Shown here piece after piece: positions 9,275 to 17,584 of a stretch of 64,000 nt of DNA (positions within the stretch are counted from its first letter, which is position 1; the number at the start of each line of letters is the position of its first letter). The position numbers and the translations under genes were made by a program. Source of the stretch: Gammaproteobacteria bacterium (GTDB lineage Bacteria > Pseudomonadota > Gammaproteobacteria > Ga0077536); assembly GCA_024235015.1 (NCBI GenBank), contig JACKNG010000008.1, positions 186,001-250,000 on the forward strand, written 5' to 3'. A model generated the notes under the pieces. That model was given only the letters and a program-made list of their open reading frames with translations, was not told where the DNA came from and did no database searches.

Positions 9275-9646
9275 TGGATAGTTGCTCCGCATGGTGTGCC
9301 GATACCCGGGGCCCGTGCGCGTCACGGCGGGTACTGCAACAACGCGCGGCACCGGGCGTTTCGACGCTACCAGGCGGCCGACGACGACCGGTAATACCTT
9401 CGTACCAGTTGGCGGGAATTCAGATCATGACGCGCGGACGCGTGGGCTTCAGGCGGTGGGCACGGCGCAGACGCGTGCAACCTGCAAGCGATGCGTCGAG
9501 TGCTCGCGCCATGCGACCGCGTCGACAGGGCGATGACCCACAATCGGGACGACCGCCGAATGGCCGGTGCGCGCGAGTCGCGCACCGGCGTGCAGGCTGG
9601 CGTGTGACATGCCGGATGATAGCCGCGGCGGTGCCCGGCTTGCCTG
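9275..9646. other. Intergenic region with no credible gene
   Basis: About 370 bases between the PEP-CTERM gene and the NADH dehydrogenase gene. Open frames here are short, Arg/Pro-rich and lack ribosome sites. The only clear structure is the hairpin at 9563-9589. Confidence 0.5.
9563..9589 (-). terminator. GC-rich hairpin downstream of the NADH dehydrogenase gene
   Basis: GCCGGTGCGCG / 5-base loop / CGCGCACCGGC: an 11-bp perfect stem about 57 bases past the dehydrogenase stop. There is no T-run, so terminator function is tentative. Confidence 0.4.
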
Positions 9647-10852
9647 CTACGGCACGATGGCGTGGTCCGGGGTTGCCGTCGCCAGCGCGGCCTCGCGCTC
9701 GGCCGGCGGCGGGTAGATCCACAGGGTGTTGATGTCACGCTTGAGCGCCTTGGCCTCGGCTCCCTGCAGGCAGACCTGGCGATCCCAACCCTCGGTGTAG
9801 ACCGCGCCCCAGGGACCGAGGTCGAGGCAGGTCACGTACTTGGGTTGGCGGTAGGGGTGCAGCGGCAAGCCGAGCAGGTCGGCGGCGGCGTTGTAGCCGG
9901 CCACCCGGCCCAGCGACAGCGCGTGCTGGCAGGACATGAGCGCGACGTTACCTTCGTCGTCGCTGGCCGCATGGGCGACGTCACCGGTGACGAACACGCC
10001 GGGCGCCGCCGGGGCGCGCAGGTAAGGGTCGGCGTGGACGCGGCCCCAGGCGTCGTGTTGGCCGGGGATCTGCGCGGCCAACGGGTGGGCGCGCGCGCCG
10101 CCGGTCCACACCACTGTCGCGGCCGCGATGCGCGTGCCGTCGTCCAGGGTCACGCCATCGGCGTCGATCGCCGCGACGGCGTGGCCGGCGACGATCTCGA
10201 CCCCGCACTCGGCCAGCGCCTGTTCGATCACCGGCCGCGGCCCCGGCCCGAGGTCGGGGCCGATCGCAGCGGCCTGCTCCACCACCACCACTCGCACGGC
10301 AGCAGCCGCGCCCAGGGCCGCGCGCAGCCGCGCCGGCATCTCGGCTGCCGCCTCGATGCCGGTGAAACCGCCGCCCCCGATCACCACCGCGTTGCGCGCC
10401 TCACTCGGCGGCCGGCCGGCGAGCGCGGCGAGGTGCCGGGCGAGGCGTTCGGCGGCGTCGAGCTGGTCGATGTCGAAGGCGTGTTCGGCGAGGCCCGGAA
10501 CGTGCGGGCGATGGAGTTCGCTGCCCGCGGCCAGGACCAGGCGATCCCAGGCCAGCGTGCGCGTGCCGCCGGCGTCATCACGCAGGTCCAGGCTGCGGCC
10601 GTCGACGTCGACCGCCGTGACCGTCGCTGCAACATGCTCGACGCCGACGGCGGCGAGCAGCGGGCCGACGTCCGGGTCCATGCCGTCGATGACCGCCTCG
10701 TAGAGCCGCGGCCGTATGCACAGCCGCGCCTGTGGCGACACCACGCGGATGGTGACGGCCCCGGCCGCGGCCTCGCCGACCGCGCGCGCCGCGGCGAGCG
10801 CGGCCCAGGTGCCGGCGAAACCCGAGCCGATGATGACGATGTTCTGGGCCAT
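9647..10852 (-). CDS. Type II NADH dehydrogenase-like FAD oxidoreductase
   Basis: A 401-residue pyridine nucleotide-disulfide oxidoreductase family protein resembling NDH-2, which passes electrons from NADH to quinone without pumping protons. The FAD Rossmann motif IVIIGSGFAG opens the protein. The NAD(H) motif VVIGGGGFTGIEAAAEM sits near residue 160, and FVTGDVAHA near residue 295 is the second FAD contact. ATG 10852 follows GAGGAAAG at good spacing. It lies 22 bases downstream of an Rrf2 regulator gene, so both are probably one operon autoregulated from the palindrome at 11421-11445. Ferredoxin- or sulfide:quinone-type oxidoreductases are alternatives, but no redox CxxC pair is visible. Confidence 0.8.
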   Translation of the reverse strand: MAQNIVIIGSGFAGTWAALAAARAVGEAAAGAVTIRVVSPQARLCIRPRLYEAVIDGMDPDVGPLLAAVGVEHVAATVTAVDVDGRSLDLRDDAGGTRTLAWDRLVLAAGSELHRPHVPGLAEHAFDIDQLDAAERLARHLAALAGRPPSEARNAVVIGGGGFTGIEAAAEMPARLRAALGAAAAVRVVVVEQAAAIGPDLGPGPRPVIEQALAECGVEIVAGHAVAAIDADGVTLDDGTRIAAATVVWTGGARAHPLAAQIPGQHDAWGRVHADPYLRAPAAPGVFVTGDVAHAASDDEGNVALMSCQHALSLGRVAGYNAAADLLGLPLHPYRQPKYVTCLDLGPWGAVYTEGWDRQVCLQGAEAKALKRDINTLWIYPPPAEREAALATATPDHAIVP

Positions 10853-10874
10853 GCAGGCTTTCCTCGTGGTTGAG

Positions 10875-11420
10875 TCAGGGGATTCGGTCGGGCGCGCCGC
10901 GGGTGCGTCGTCGCCCGGCGCCGCGCGCCGCGTGACGCCGTTCGAGCCAGCCGCGAACCTCGGCCTCGAAAGCGGCCGGCGCCTTGCGCGCGACGGCGGC
11001 GTGGACGTCGGCAAGGCTGCGCGCGGCGAGGGCGCCGCGCATGGCCTGCTCGGCCTCGAGCATCACGGCGTGGATGCCGCACACGCCACGCGTTGCCCAG
11101 GCCGGCGCGCGCTCACCGAACACGGCGCAACGGGTGCGGATCTCCTGGCAGTCGAACAGCGGCTTGTCGCCCTCGATGGCGTCGACCACGTCGAGAAACG
11201 AGATGGCGGTGGCCGGCCGGGCGAGGCGATAGCCGCCGCTCACGCCACCGATCGATTCGACCAGGCCGGCCTTCTCCAGCCGCGGCAGGATCTTGGCGAG
11301 CAGCGACGGCGAGATGCCCTGCAGTTCGGCGAGGTCGCGGCTGCTCGCGGGCGTGCCCGCGTCGACCAGCCACAGCAGGCAGTGCAGGGCGTACTCGACG
11401 CTACCGGTGAGATGAGCCAT
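10875..11420 (-). CDS. Rrf2-family [2Fe-2S]-type transcriptional regulator
   Basis: A 181-residue Rrf2 regulator. The N-terminal winged helix (TGSVEYALHCLLWLVDAG, DLAELQGISPSLLAKILPRLEKAG, GGVSGGYRLARP) is typical. Cys91, Cys98 and Cys114 match the three-cysteine cluster ligand pattern of IscR/NsrR/RsrR-type sensors, so it probably senses iron-sulfur or redox status. The C-terminal ~35 residues are Arg-rich and non-conserved in character. The ATG abuts a perfect 25-bp palindrome, the likely autoregulatory operator. The NADH dehydrogenase follows 22 bases downstream, the probable target. Confidence 0.85.
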   Translation of the reverse strand: MAHLTGSVEYALHCLLWLVDAGTPASSRDLAELQGISPSLLAKILPRLEKAGLVESIGGVSGGYRLARPATAISFLDVVDAIEGDKPLFDCQEIRTRCAVFGERAPAWATRGVCGIHAVMLEAEQAMRGALAARSLADVHAAVARKAPAAFEAEVRGWLERRHAARGAGRRRTRGAPDRIP

Positions 11421-11445
11421 AACGCGGACTATATTAGTCCGCGTT
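11421..11445. promoter_or_regulatory. Perfect 25-bp inverted repeat, probable Rrf2 operator
   Basis: Arms AACGCGGACTA and TAGTCCGCGTT flank a 3-base centre TAT with no mismatch. The site touches the start codon of the Rrf2 gene, and the TA-rich centre could overlap its promoter. Rrf2 proteins bind such dyads as dimers; the assignment is by position. Confidence 0.7.
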
Positions 11446-11505
11446 TAATTCGGCAAGGCCGCCGGTCCCGCCCGGCGCGATCCGCTGACCGATCGGGTGC
11501 CCTGC

Positions 11506-12060
11506 TCAGGCCGCGCTGGCGTCGGTCGCCACCAGCGCCCGTCCCGCGCGCAACGCCGCCAGGTTGAGCTCGCGGAAACGCGCCGGGGTCGAGGTCTCGA
11601 CGGCGCGCTCGACCTGTTCGAAAGCGGGCCAGCCGGCGAGCCCGACCAGCGCGCCGAGGCCGACCATGTTGGCCACGCGGGGATTGCCGAGCTCGCGCGC
11701 CCGCGCGGTCAGCGGCAGGGCGTGGAGCTCACCCTGGGCGGCCGGGGGATGCGGTACCAGGGCGGCGTCGGTGACCACCAGCGCGCCTTCGCGCAGCAGC
11801 GCGGGGGCATCCTCGAGCGCCGCCTGGTCGAGCAGCAGCAGGGCATCGAGCGCGGTCACCAGCGGGTAGTCGACGGTGCCGTCGGCGACGACCAGATCGG
11901 AGCGGCTGCTGCCGCCGCGCGAGGTCGGTTCGTAGGTCTGCGACTGCGCCACGGCGTGGCCGGCGGCGACGCAGGCATCGGCGAGCAGGCGGCCGGCGAG
12001 GCCGAGCCCCTGGCCGCCGGTGCCGGCGAGCCGGATCTGGCGCGTGGCGGTGTCAGACAT
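11506..12060 (-). CDS. 2-oxoacid:ferredoxin oxidoreductase gamma subunit (KorC-like)
   Basis: A 184-residue gamma subunit of a CoA-dependent 2-oxoacid:ferredoxin oxidoreductase. The Rossmann-like start IRLAGTGGQGLGLAGRLLADA and the QTYEPTSRGGSSRSDLVV segment are diagnostic of KorC/PorC-type subunits, and GNPRVANMVGLGALVG is the conserved C-terminal signature. ATG 12060 overlaps the end of korB by 8 bases. It is the last of five coupled genes. The same GNPRVAN segment occurs in IorB of this cluster, so the two are paralogous gamma-type domains. Confidence 0.88.
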   Translation of the reverse strand: MSDTATRQIRLAGTGGQGLGLAGRLLADACVAAGHAVAQSQTYEPTSRGGSSRSDLVVADGTVDYPLVTALDALLLLDQAALEDAPALLREGALVVTDAALVPHPPAAQGELHALPLTARARELGNPRVANMVGLGALVGLAGWPAFEQVERAVETSTPARFRELNLAALRAGRALVATDASAA

Positions 12061-12901
12061 CGCCCGGCCCTCCGCCGTGGTGGGCACGGCAATGTGCGCG
12101 GTAGGCGGCACCGAACTCCGCCCGCTCGTTCTTCGCCAGCACCCCGGTGCGCCACGGCCCCGGCCGGAACGGCCGCTCGACCGCGTTGCCGTAGGACTCG
12201 GGCCGCACGTCGTGCTTCTGGCGCAGGACCATCTCCGGCGAGGAGCCCAGCTCGTTCTTGCGCCCGTAGATCTCGGTGCAGTCCGACATCACCTCGACGA
12301 AGGCGAAGCCGGGATGGGCGATGGCCTCGCGGATGAGGTTCTTCAAGGCCGGCGCCTGCAGGGTGACCTCGCGGCCGACGAAACTCGCGCCGGCGCCCTC
12401 GGCCAGCTTGCAGGCATCGAATACCGGCTCGTGGTTACCCAGCGGCGTGGTCGTGGTGTAGCGCGCGGCGGCGGTGGTCGGCGAGGCCTGGCCGCCGGTC
12501 ATGCCGTAGACCTCGTTGTTCAGCATCAGGCAGGTGAGGTCGAGGTTGCGCCGGCAGGCGTGGATGAGGTGGTTGCCGCCGATGGCGAGGCAGTCGCCGT
12601 CACCGGTGATGACGACCACGTGCAGGTCGGGCCGCGCCAGCTTGAGCCCGGTGGCGAAGGCCAGCGGGCGGCCGTGGGTGGCGTGCACGGTGTTGGCGTC
12701 GATGTAGGCCGACAGGCGGCCCGAGCAGCCGATGCCGCTGACCACGGCGAGGTCGTCACGATCGATGCCGAGTTCGTGCACGGCGTTGAGCAGCGCGCGC
12801 AGCGCGATGCCGTGGCCGCAGCCCGGGCACAGGAAATGCGGCATGCGATCGAGGCGCAGGTAGTCGCGGATCTCGAACGGCAGTTCGGTGCGGGTGTCCA
12901 T
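12053..12901 (-). CDS. 2-oxoacid:ferredoxin oxidoreductase beta subunit (KorB-like)
   Basis: A 282-residue thiamine-diphosphate-binding beta subunit. The [4Fe-4S]-associated CPGCGHG is near residue 24, and the TPP/Mg motif GDGDCLAIGGNHLIHA with a downstream NNEVYGMTGGQ matches KorB/PorB. It pairs with KorA to oxidise a 2-oxoacid to acyl-CoA. The ATG shares one base with the korA stop (TGATG), and its own stop overlaps korC. Substrate (2-oxoglutarate or a branched or aryl 2-oxoacid) cannot be fixed from sequence. Confidence 0.9.
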   Translation of the reverse strand: MDTRTELPFEIRDYLRLDRMPHFLCPGCGHGIALRALLNAVHELGIDRDDLAVVSGIGCSGRLSAYIDANTVHATHGRPLAFATGLKLARPDLHVVVITGDGDCLAIGGNHLIHACRRNLDLTCLMLNNEVYGMTGGQASPTTAAARYTTTTPLGNHEPVFDACKLAEGAGASFVGREVTLQAPALKNLIREAIAHPGFAFVEVMSDCTEIYGRKNELGSSPEMVLRQKHDVRPESYGNAVERPFRPGPWRTGVLAKNERAEFGAAYRAHCRAHHGGGPGDV

Positions 12902-14052
12902 CAGCGTTCCCCGGTGGCGCCAGCAGCGTCCGCGATCGCGGCCAGCACGGCGGCAGGTGCGAGCGGTTCGCCGTCGAGGCGATTGAGGCGACCGACCCGC
13001 TCGCGCCCGGCGAGACGTTCGATCTCGAGGGCGAGCTGGCCGGCATTGAGTTCGGCGACGACGATGCGCCGGGCACCCCGGGTGGCCGCGGCGAAGGCAC
13101 GCTCGGCGAACGGCCACAGGGTGATGGGGCGGAACAGGCCGGCACGGATGCCTCGCGCACGCGCCTCGGCCACCGCCCGCGCCGCCGCGCGCGCGGTGAT
13201 GCCGTAGGCGACGACGACCACCTCGGCATCGCCGCAGTCGACGCACTCGGCGCGCTCGATGGCGTCGCGGTGAGCGTCGAGCTTGCCCAGCAGGCGTGCC
13301 ATCACCGCGCCGACCCGCGCCGGCGCCTGGGTCGGGAAACCATCCTCGTCATGGATCAGGCCGGTGGTGTGGGTGCGGTAGCCGTCACCGGGGCGCGCCA
13401 TGTCGGGAATACCGTCCGCTCCCGGCCGGTAGGGCTGGTAAGCGTCGGCCGGGCCGCTGGCGAAGCGACGCGTCGCCGACGCGCCGGCGTCGGCCGGTGC
13501 CGCCACCGTCTCGACCAGGTGCCCGAGGACTTCGTCGTAGAGCAGCACCACCGGCACGCGGTAGCGCTCGGCGAGCTCGAAGGCACGGCGTGTCTCGGCG
13601 TGGATCTCCATCACCGAGGCCGGCGTCAGCACGATCACCGGGTGGTCGCCATGGGTGCCCCAGCGCGCCTGCATGACGTCGCCCTGGGCCGGGCGCGTGG
13701 GCAGGCCGGTGCTCGGCCCGCCGCGCATGACGTTGACGATCACGCAGGGCACCTCGGCGGCGGCGGCGTAGCCGAGGTTCTCCTGCTTGAGAGAGAAGCC
13801 CGGGCCGCTGGTCGCGGTCATCGCCTTGACGCCGCCGATGGAAGCGCCGACCACCGCGCCCATCGACGCGATCTCGTCCTCCATCTGCACGAACACGCCG
13901 TCGACGCGCGGCAGTTCGGCCGCCATGCACTCGGCGATTTCCGACGACGGGGTGATGGGATAACCGCCGTAGAAGCGGCAGCCGGCCTCGATCGCGGCCA
14001 GCGCGCAGGCGCGGTTGCCCTGCAGGTTGCGTGGCCGGACGACGGCGTTCAT
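12901..14052 (-). CDS. 2-oxoacid:ferredoxin oxidoreductase alpha subunit (KorA-like)
   Basis: A 383-residue alpha subunit with the pyrimidine-binding signature GCRFYGGYPITPSSEIAE, then QMEDEIASMGAVVGAS and TSGPGFSLKQENLGYA, all classic for KorA/VorA. ATG 14052 overlaps the preceding IorB stop as ATGA, and its stop overlaps korB, so translation is coupled through the cluster. Such enzymes feed low-potential ferredoxin while making acyl-CoA from a 2-oxoacid. The neighbouring ior genes point to amino-acid-derived (branched or aromatic) 2-oxoacids, which is inference. Confidence 0.9.
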   Translation of the reverse strand: MNAVVRPRNLQGNRACALAAIEAGCRFYGGYPITPSSEIAECMAAELPRVDGVFVQMEDEIASMGAVVGASIGGVKAMTATSGPGFSLKQENLGYAAAAEVPCVIVNVMRGGPSTGLPTRPAQGDVMQARWGTHGDHPVIVLTPASVMEIHAETRRAFELAERYRVPVVLLYDEVLGHLVETVAAPADAGASATRRFASGPADAYQPYRPGADGIPDMARPGDGYRTHTTGLIHDEDGFPTQAPARVGAVMARLLGKLDAHRDAIERAECVDCGDAEVVVVAYGITARAAARAVAEARARGIRAGLFRPITLWPFAERAFAAATRGARRIVVAELNAGQLALEIERLAGRERVGRLNRLDGEPLAPAAVLAAIADAAGATGER

Positions 14053-14978
14053 GCCGGGGCCTCCGCCGGGCTCGCCACGTTGCGCACGGCGAGCGCTAAA
14101 TCCGGGCACAGCCATTCGCAGATGCGGCAGCCGGTGCAGGCCGCGGGGTCGGTCAGTTCGACCACGCGCTCAGCGTTCAGACGCAGGCAGAGTTCCGGGC
14201 AGAACTTGACGCAGATGTCGCAGCCCTTGCACCAGGCCGCTTCGATGTCGAGCCGCACCGCGCCCGTGGGTACGTCCACGGCCGGCGCCCGTGCCGGCGC
14301 CGCGGCCAGCGGCAGCACGCCGCGCGCGGCGACGTCCAGCGCCCAGGCACGGCCGGTTTCGATGGCGGCGAGGTTGGTCTCGACGGTGCCGGCAGGGACG
14401 AACTCGGCCAGCACCTCGCGCCACTCGCCGACGCCGAAATCGAGCACCGTGGACAACACGCCGAGCAGCAGGGTGTTGGCGACGCGCGGATTGCCGAGCT
14501 CGCTGGCCATGCCCTCGGCGTCGAGGGCGTAGGCGTGCGGGACCAGGCCGACGACGTCGGCGACGGCGGTGCCGGGGTAAGCCAGCGTCGCGCCGCGGCG
14601 GCGATCGGTGCAGCCGAAGGGCGGCACGATGCGCTTGGTGTCGGCGATGAAAGTGCCGCGCTCCGGATCGACGTAGGGCAGCCAGCGCAGTCCTTCGGCC
14701 CATTCCAGCGCCACCAGCACGTCGGCCTCGCCGACCGGGATGGTCGGCGCCCAGACCTGTGGTCCGAAGCGGACGTGGGAGAACACCGAGCCGCCGCGCT
14801 TGGCCATGCCGTGCACTTCGCTCTGCTTGATCTCGAGGTCGTGGCGCTGGGCCAGGCGCGCCAGCACCTTGGACACCATGATCACGCCCTGGCCGCCGAC
14901 CCCGACCACCAGCACGTTGGTCGGTCGCGGCGCCGCGGCCACGGCGGCGGGATCGATAGCGTGCGCTGCCTCGTTCAT
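14049..14978 (-). CDS. iorB: Indolepyruvate oxidoreductase beta subunit fused to a 2[4Fe-4S] delta-type ferredoxin
   Basis: A 309-residue fusion. Residues ~18-215 are IorB: VLVVGVGGQGVIMVSKVLA, the EVHGMAKRGGSVFSHVRFG segment and GNPRVANTLLLG. After a Pro/Ala linker, residues ~240-300 form a ferredoxin with two complete cluster motifs, CKGCDICVKFCP and CTGCRICEWLCP. This matches the delta subunit (KorD/PorD) that in kor operons precedes korA, exactly where it lies here. IorB is usually about 200 residues without this tail. The fusion may physically link the Ior and Kor complexes. ATG 14978 overlaps the iorA stop (ATGA). Confidence 0.88.
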   Translation of the reverse strand: MNEAAHAIDPAAVAAAPRPTNVLVVGVGGQGVIMVSKVLARLAQRHDLEIKQSEVHGMAKRGGSVFSHVRFGPQVWAPTIPVGEADVLVALEWAEGLRWLPYVDPERGTFIADTKRIVPPFGCTDRRRGATLAYPGTAVADVVGLVPHAYALDAEGMASELGNPRVANTLLLGVLSTVLDFGVGEWREVLAEFVPAGTVETNLAAIETGRAWALDVAARGVLPLAAAPARAPAVDVPTGAVRLDIEAAWCKGCDICVKFCPELCLRLNAERVVELTDPAACTGCRICEWLCPDLALAVRNVASPAEAPA

Positions 14979-16795
14979 GCGTTCATCCCCGCGCCGATAC
15001 CGTCGGTCGGACAGACCTGCAGGCACATCGCGCAGCCGATGCACTGGGCCGGGTCGATCTGCACCTTGTGCCGCCCTTCCAGGGTCTCCTCGCTCCAGGT
15101 GATGGCCGGGCAGCCGAGGTTCATGCACGACTGGCAGGCGGTACAGGCGGCGGCGTCGACCGTCAGTGGCGGCCCCTTGATCTTGACCGGGTCGAGCACG
15201 CAGGGCCGGTCGGAGATGACCACCGCGACACCGTCGTATTCCATCGCCTCGCGCAGCGTCTGGCGGCCGGCGGCGAGGTCGTAGGAATCGACCCGCCGGA
15301 TCCAGTTCACCCCGACCGCGCGGCACAGCGCTTCGTAGTCGACCTTGTGCGTGGCGTCGCCGCGCAGGGTGCGGCCGGTGCCCGGGTGATCCTGCCCGCC
15401 GGTCATGGCGACGGTGCGGTTGTCGAGCAGCAGCACGGTGATACTGGCCTGGTTGTAGACCGCGTCCATCAGCGCCGGGATGCCGCCGTGAAGGAAGGTC
15501 GAGTCGCCGATGGTGGCGACGACCGGCTTGCGCTCGGCGCCGGACAGCGCCATGCCGACGGCATTGCCGATGCTCGAACCCATCGACACGCAGGTGTCCA
15601 TGGCGGCGAGCGGTTGCAGCGCGGCCAGGGTGTAGCAGCCGATGTCGCCGGTCACGCGCGCCTCGCCGCTGCGCAGCGGGAAGTAGCTGCCGATGTGCGG
15701 GCAGCCCGCGCACAGCACCGGCGGGCGTACCAGCGGTTCGAGATCGAAGGTCGGCGCCGGTGGCCGCGGCGCGAGCACGCCGGCAGCGACGAAACCGTCG
15801 CGCACGATCTCGGCCGAGAGCTCGCCCGCACGTGGAAAGAATTCCTTACCGGCGACGGCGAGGCCCATGGCGCGCACCTCGGTCTCGATCATCGGTTCGA
15901 GTTCCTCGACCACGAACACGCGTTCGTGCGCGGCGCAGAAGGCGCGGATGGTCTCGCGCGCCAGCGGGTAGGACGAGGCCAGCTTGAGCACGCTCGCGCC
16001 CGGCAGCACCTCCTTGACGTAGGCGTAGGCGGTGCCGACGGTGATGACGCCGATGGCGGCATCGCCAGGCTCCACCCGCGTCACCGTGGCGCCGTCGAAG
16101 TATTCGGCCAGGCGCTGTTCGCGCGCGAGGATGAAGGGCCGCCGACGACGCGCCATGGCCGGCATGATGACGTTGCGGTTGGGGTCCTCGGTGAAACCGC
16201 GCGGCGGCGGTGCGTGGCGCTCACCGAGGCGCACCACCGTGCGGGTGTGCGACAGGCGCGTGGTGCTGCGCACGATCACCGGGGTGTCGAAGCGCTCGGA
16301 GAGATCGAAGGCGAGGCGGGTGTAGTCGAGCGCTTCCTGGGCGTCGGCCGGTTCGAGTACCGGCACCGTGGCCAGCCGCGCGTAGTAGCGCGTGTCCTGC
16401 TCGGTCTGCGAGCTGTGGATGCCGGGATCGTCGCAGATGGCGAGTACCAGGCCGCCGTGGGCACCGATGTAGGCATGCGACATCAGCGCGTCGGCGGCGA
16501 CGTTCAAGCCAACGTGCTTGGCCGCGGTCAGCGCGCGCACCCCGCAGTAGCTGGCGCCGATGGCAACGTCGAGCGCGACCTTCTCGTTCGGCGACCACTG
16601 GGCGTGGACGTCCTCGCGCGGATAGGTCGCGAGGCTCTCCAGGATCTCGGTGCTGGGGGTGCCGGGATAGGCCGCGGCGACGCGCACCCCCGCCTCCCAT
16701 GCGCCGCGCGCGATGGCCTCGTTGCCGGTCAGGGGACGCGCAACGGCCGCAGCCGCGCGCAGGGGGGTGTCGTGTTCGATCGCGAGCGCTGTCAC
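14975..16795 (-). CDS. iorA: Indolepyruvate:ferredoxin oxidoreductase alpha subunit
   Basis: A 606-residue IorA, which converts aryl pyruvates (indolepyruvate, phenylpyruvate) to aryl-acetyl-CoA. The N-terminal alpha-like part has AAYPGTPSTEILE and WSPNEKVALDVAIGAS. The C-terminal TPP part has CAGCPHIGSY, GDIGCYTL and GDSTFLHGGIPALMDAVYN. Two C-terminal Fe-S motifs follow, CTACQSCMNLGCP and CIGCAMCLQVCP. GTG 16795 has AAGGAGAC five bases upstream. It is the first gene of the five-gene cluster and so likely defines the promoter, in the 183-base gap shared with the divergent GMC genes. Confidence 0.92.
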   Translation of the reverse strand: MTALAIEHDTPLRAAAAVARPLTGNEAIARGAWEAGVRVAAAYPGTPSTEILESLATYPREDVHAQWSPNEKVALDVAIGASYCGVRALTAAKHVGLNVAADALMSHAYIGAHGGLVLAICDDPGIHSSQTEQDTRYYARLATVPVLEPADAQEALDYTRLAFDLSERFDTPVIVRSTTRLSHTRTVVRLGERHAPPPRGFTEDPNRNVIMPAMARRRRPFILAREQRLAEYFDGATVTRVEPGDAAIGVITVGTAYAYVKEVLPGASVLKLASSYPLARETIRAFCAAHERVFVVEELEPMIETEVRAMGLAVAGKEFFPRAGELSAEIVRDGFVAAGVLAPRPPAPTFDLEPLVRPPVLCAGCPHIGSYFPLRSGEARVTGDIGCYTLAALQPLAAMDTCVSMGSSIGNAVGMALSGAERKPVVATIGDSTFLHGGIPALMDAVYNQASITVLLLDNRTVAMTGGQDHPGTGRTLRGDATHKVDYEALCRAVGVNWIRRVDSYDLAAGRQTLREAMEYDGVAVVISDRPCVLDPVKIKGPPLTVDAAACTACQSCMNLGCPAITWSEETLEGRHKVQIDPAQCIGCAMCLQVCPTDGIGAGMNA

Positions 16796-16978
16796 GCCGG
16801 GTCTCCTTCGCGCCTGTACTCCGCGCGACCGGCGTTCCCGGCGCGCGCACCGGGGCTATTTCAACGGCGCCGGGCACAGGCTGGTTGATGCACGTCAAGC
16901 GCGCGCGGCCTTGAGAACGATCAAGCCCGCGCGCGGCCGCGCTGTCCTGGCGCAACCGCGGTGTGCACAATCGTGCCG

Positions 16979-17584
16979 ATGAGCACCGCCGCCCCAGGCC
17001 CACACGACGACCGCGTCCACGCCCTGCTCAGCGCGCGCCGCGCCGGGTGCCTGTCGCGCCGCGCCTTCCTGCGCGGCCTGCTCGCCGTGGCCGCGGTTGG
17101 CCACGCCAGCGCGCCCTTCGCCGACATCGCGCCGCACGCCCATGGCGGCATGGAGCCGGCGCGCTTCTGGGCCGTGGTGCGGGCCGCGCAGGCGCAGCTC
17201 TTCCCGGCCGGCGGCGACGCACCCGGCAGCGACGACGTCAATGCCGCCGCCTACCTCGCCGCCGTGCTGGTCGACCCCGGGGTGCACGCCGACGAGCGCG
17301 AGTTCATCGTCGACGGCGTCCCCCTGCTGGCCGATTTCACGCGTGAACGCACCGGGCGCGAATTCGATGTCCTGGCCGGGGAGGAACGCGAAACCGTGCT
17401 GCGCACCATCGAAAACTCGCCGGTCGGCCAGTACTGGCTGTCGTTGATGATCTACTACGTGCTCGAGGCCGTGCTCGCCGACCCGGTCTACGGCGGCAAC
17501 GTCGATCGCGCCGGCTGGGCCTGGCTCGACCATCACCCCGGCTTCCCGCGCCCGCCGCAGGGCTTCCACGCCACGCGCCGCTGA
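16979..17584 (+). CDS. Tat-exported small subunit of a GMC dehydrogenase (gluconate 2-dehydrogenase subunit 3 family)
   Basis: A 201-residue protein with a twin-arginine signal (SRRAFLRGLLAVAAVGHASA). The rest is helical and fits the subunit-3 family that accompanies periplasmic FAD-dependent GMC dehydrogenases (gluconate, fructose or alcohol types). Its stop overlaps the start of the GMC gene (TGATG), consistent with a complex whose flavoprotein is exported by hitch-hiking on this Tat signal, since that protein has none of its own. ATG 16979 is preferred over an upstream start at 16961. A cytochrome c subunit, usual in such complexes, is not adjacent. Confidence 0.8.
   Translation: MSTAAPGPHDDRVHALLSARRAGCLSRRAFLRGLLAVAAVGHASAPFADIAPHAHGGMEPARFWAVVRAAQAQLFPAGGDAPGSDDVNAAAYLAAVLVDPGVHADEREFIVDGVPLLADFTRERTGREFDVLAGEERETVLRTIENSPVGQYWLSLMIYYVLEAVLADPVYGGNVDRAGWAWLDHHPGFPRPPQGFHATRR

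Noticed and set aside
9274..9732. Short plus-strand frames between the PEP-CTERM and NADH dehydrogenase genes
   Set aside because: Arg/Pro/Cys-rich, no ribosome site, overlapping each other in several frames; treated as intergenic.
15068..16888. 606-codon plus-strand frame opposite iorA
   Set aside because: Antisense mirror of a well-supported enzyme gene with no motif of its own.
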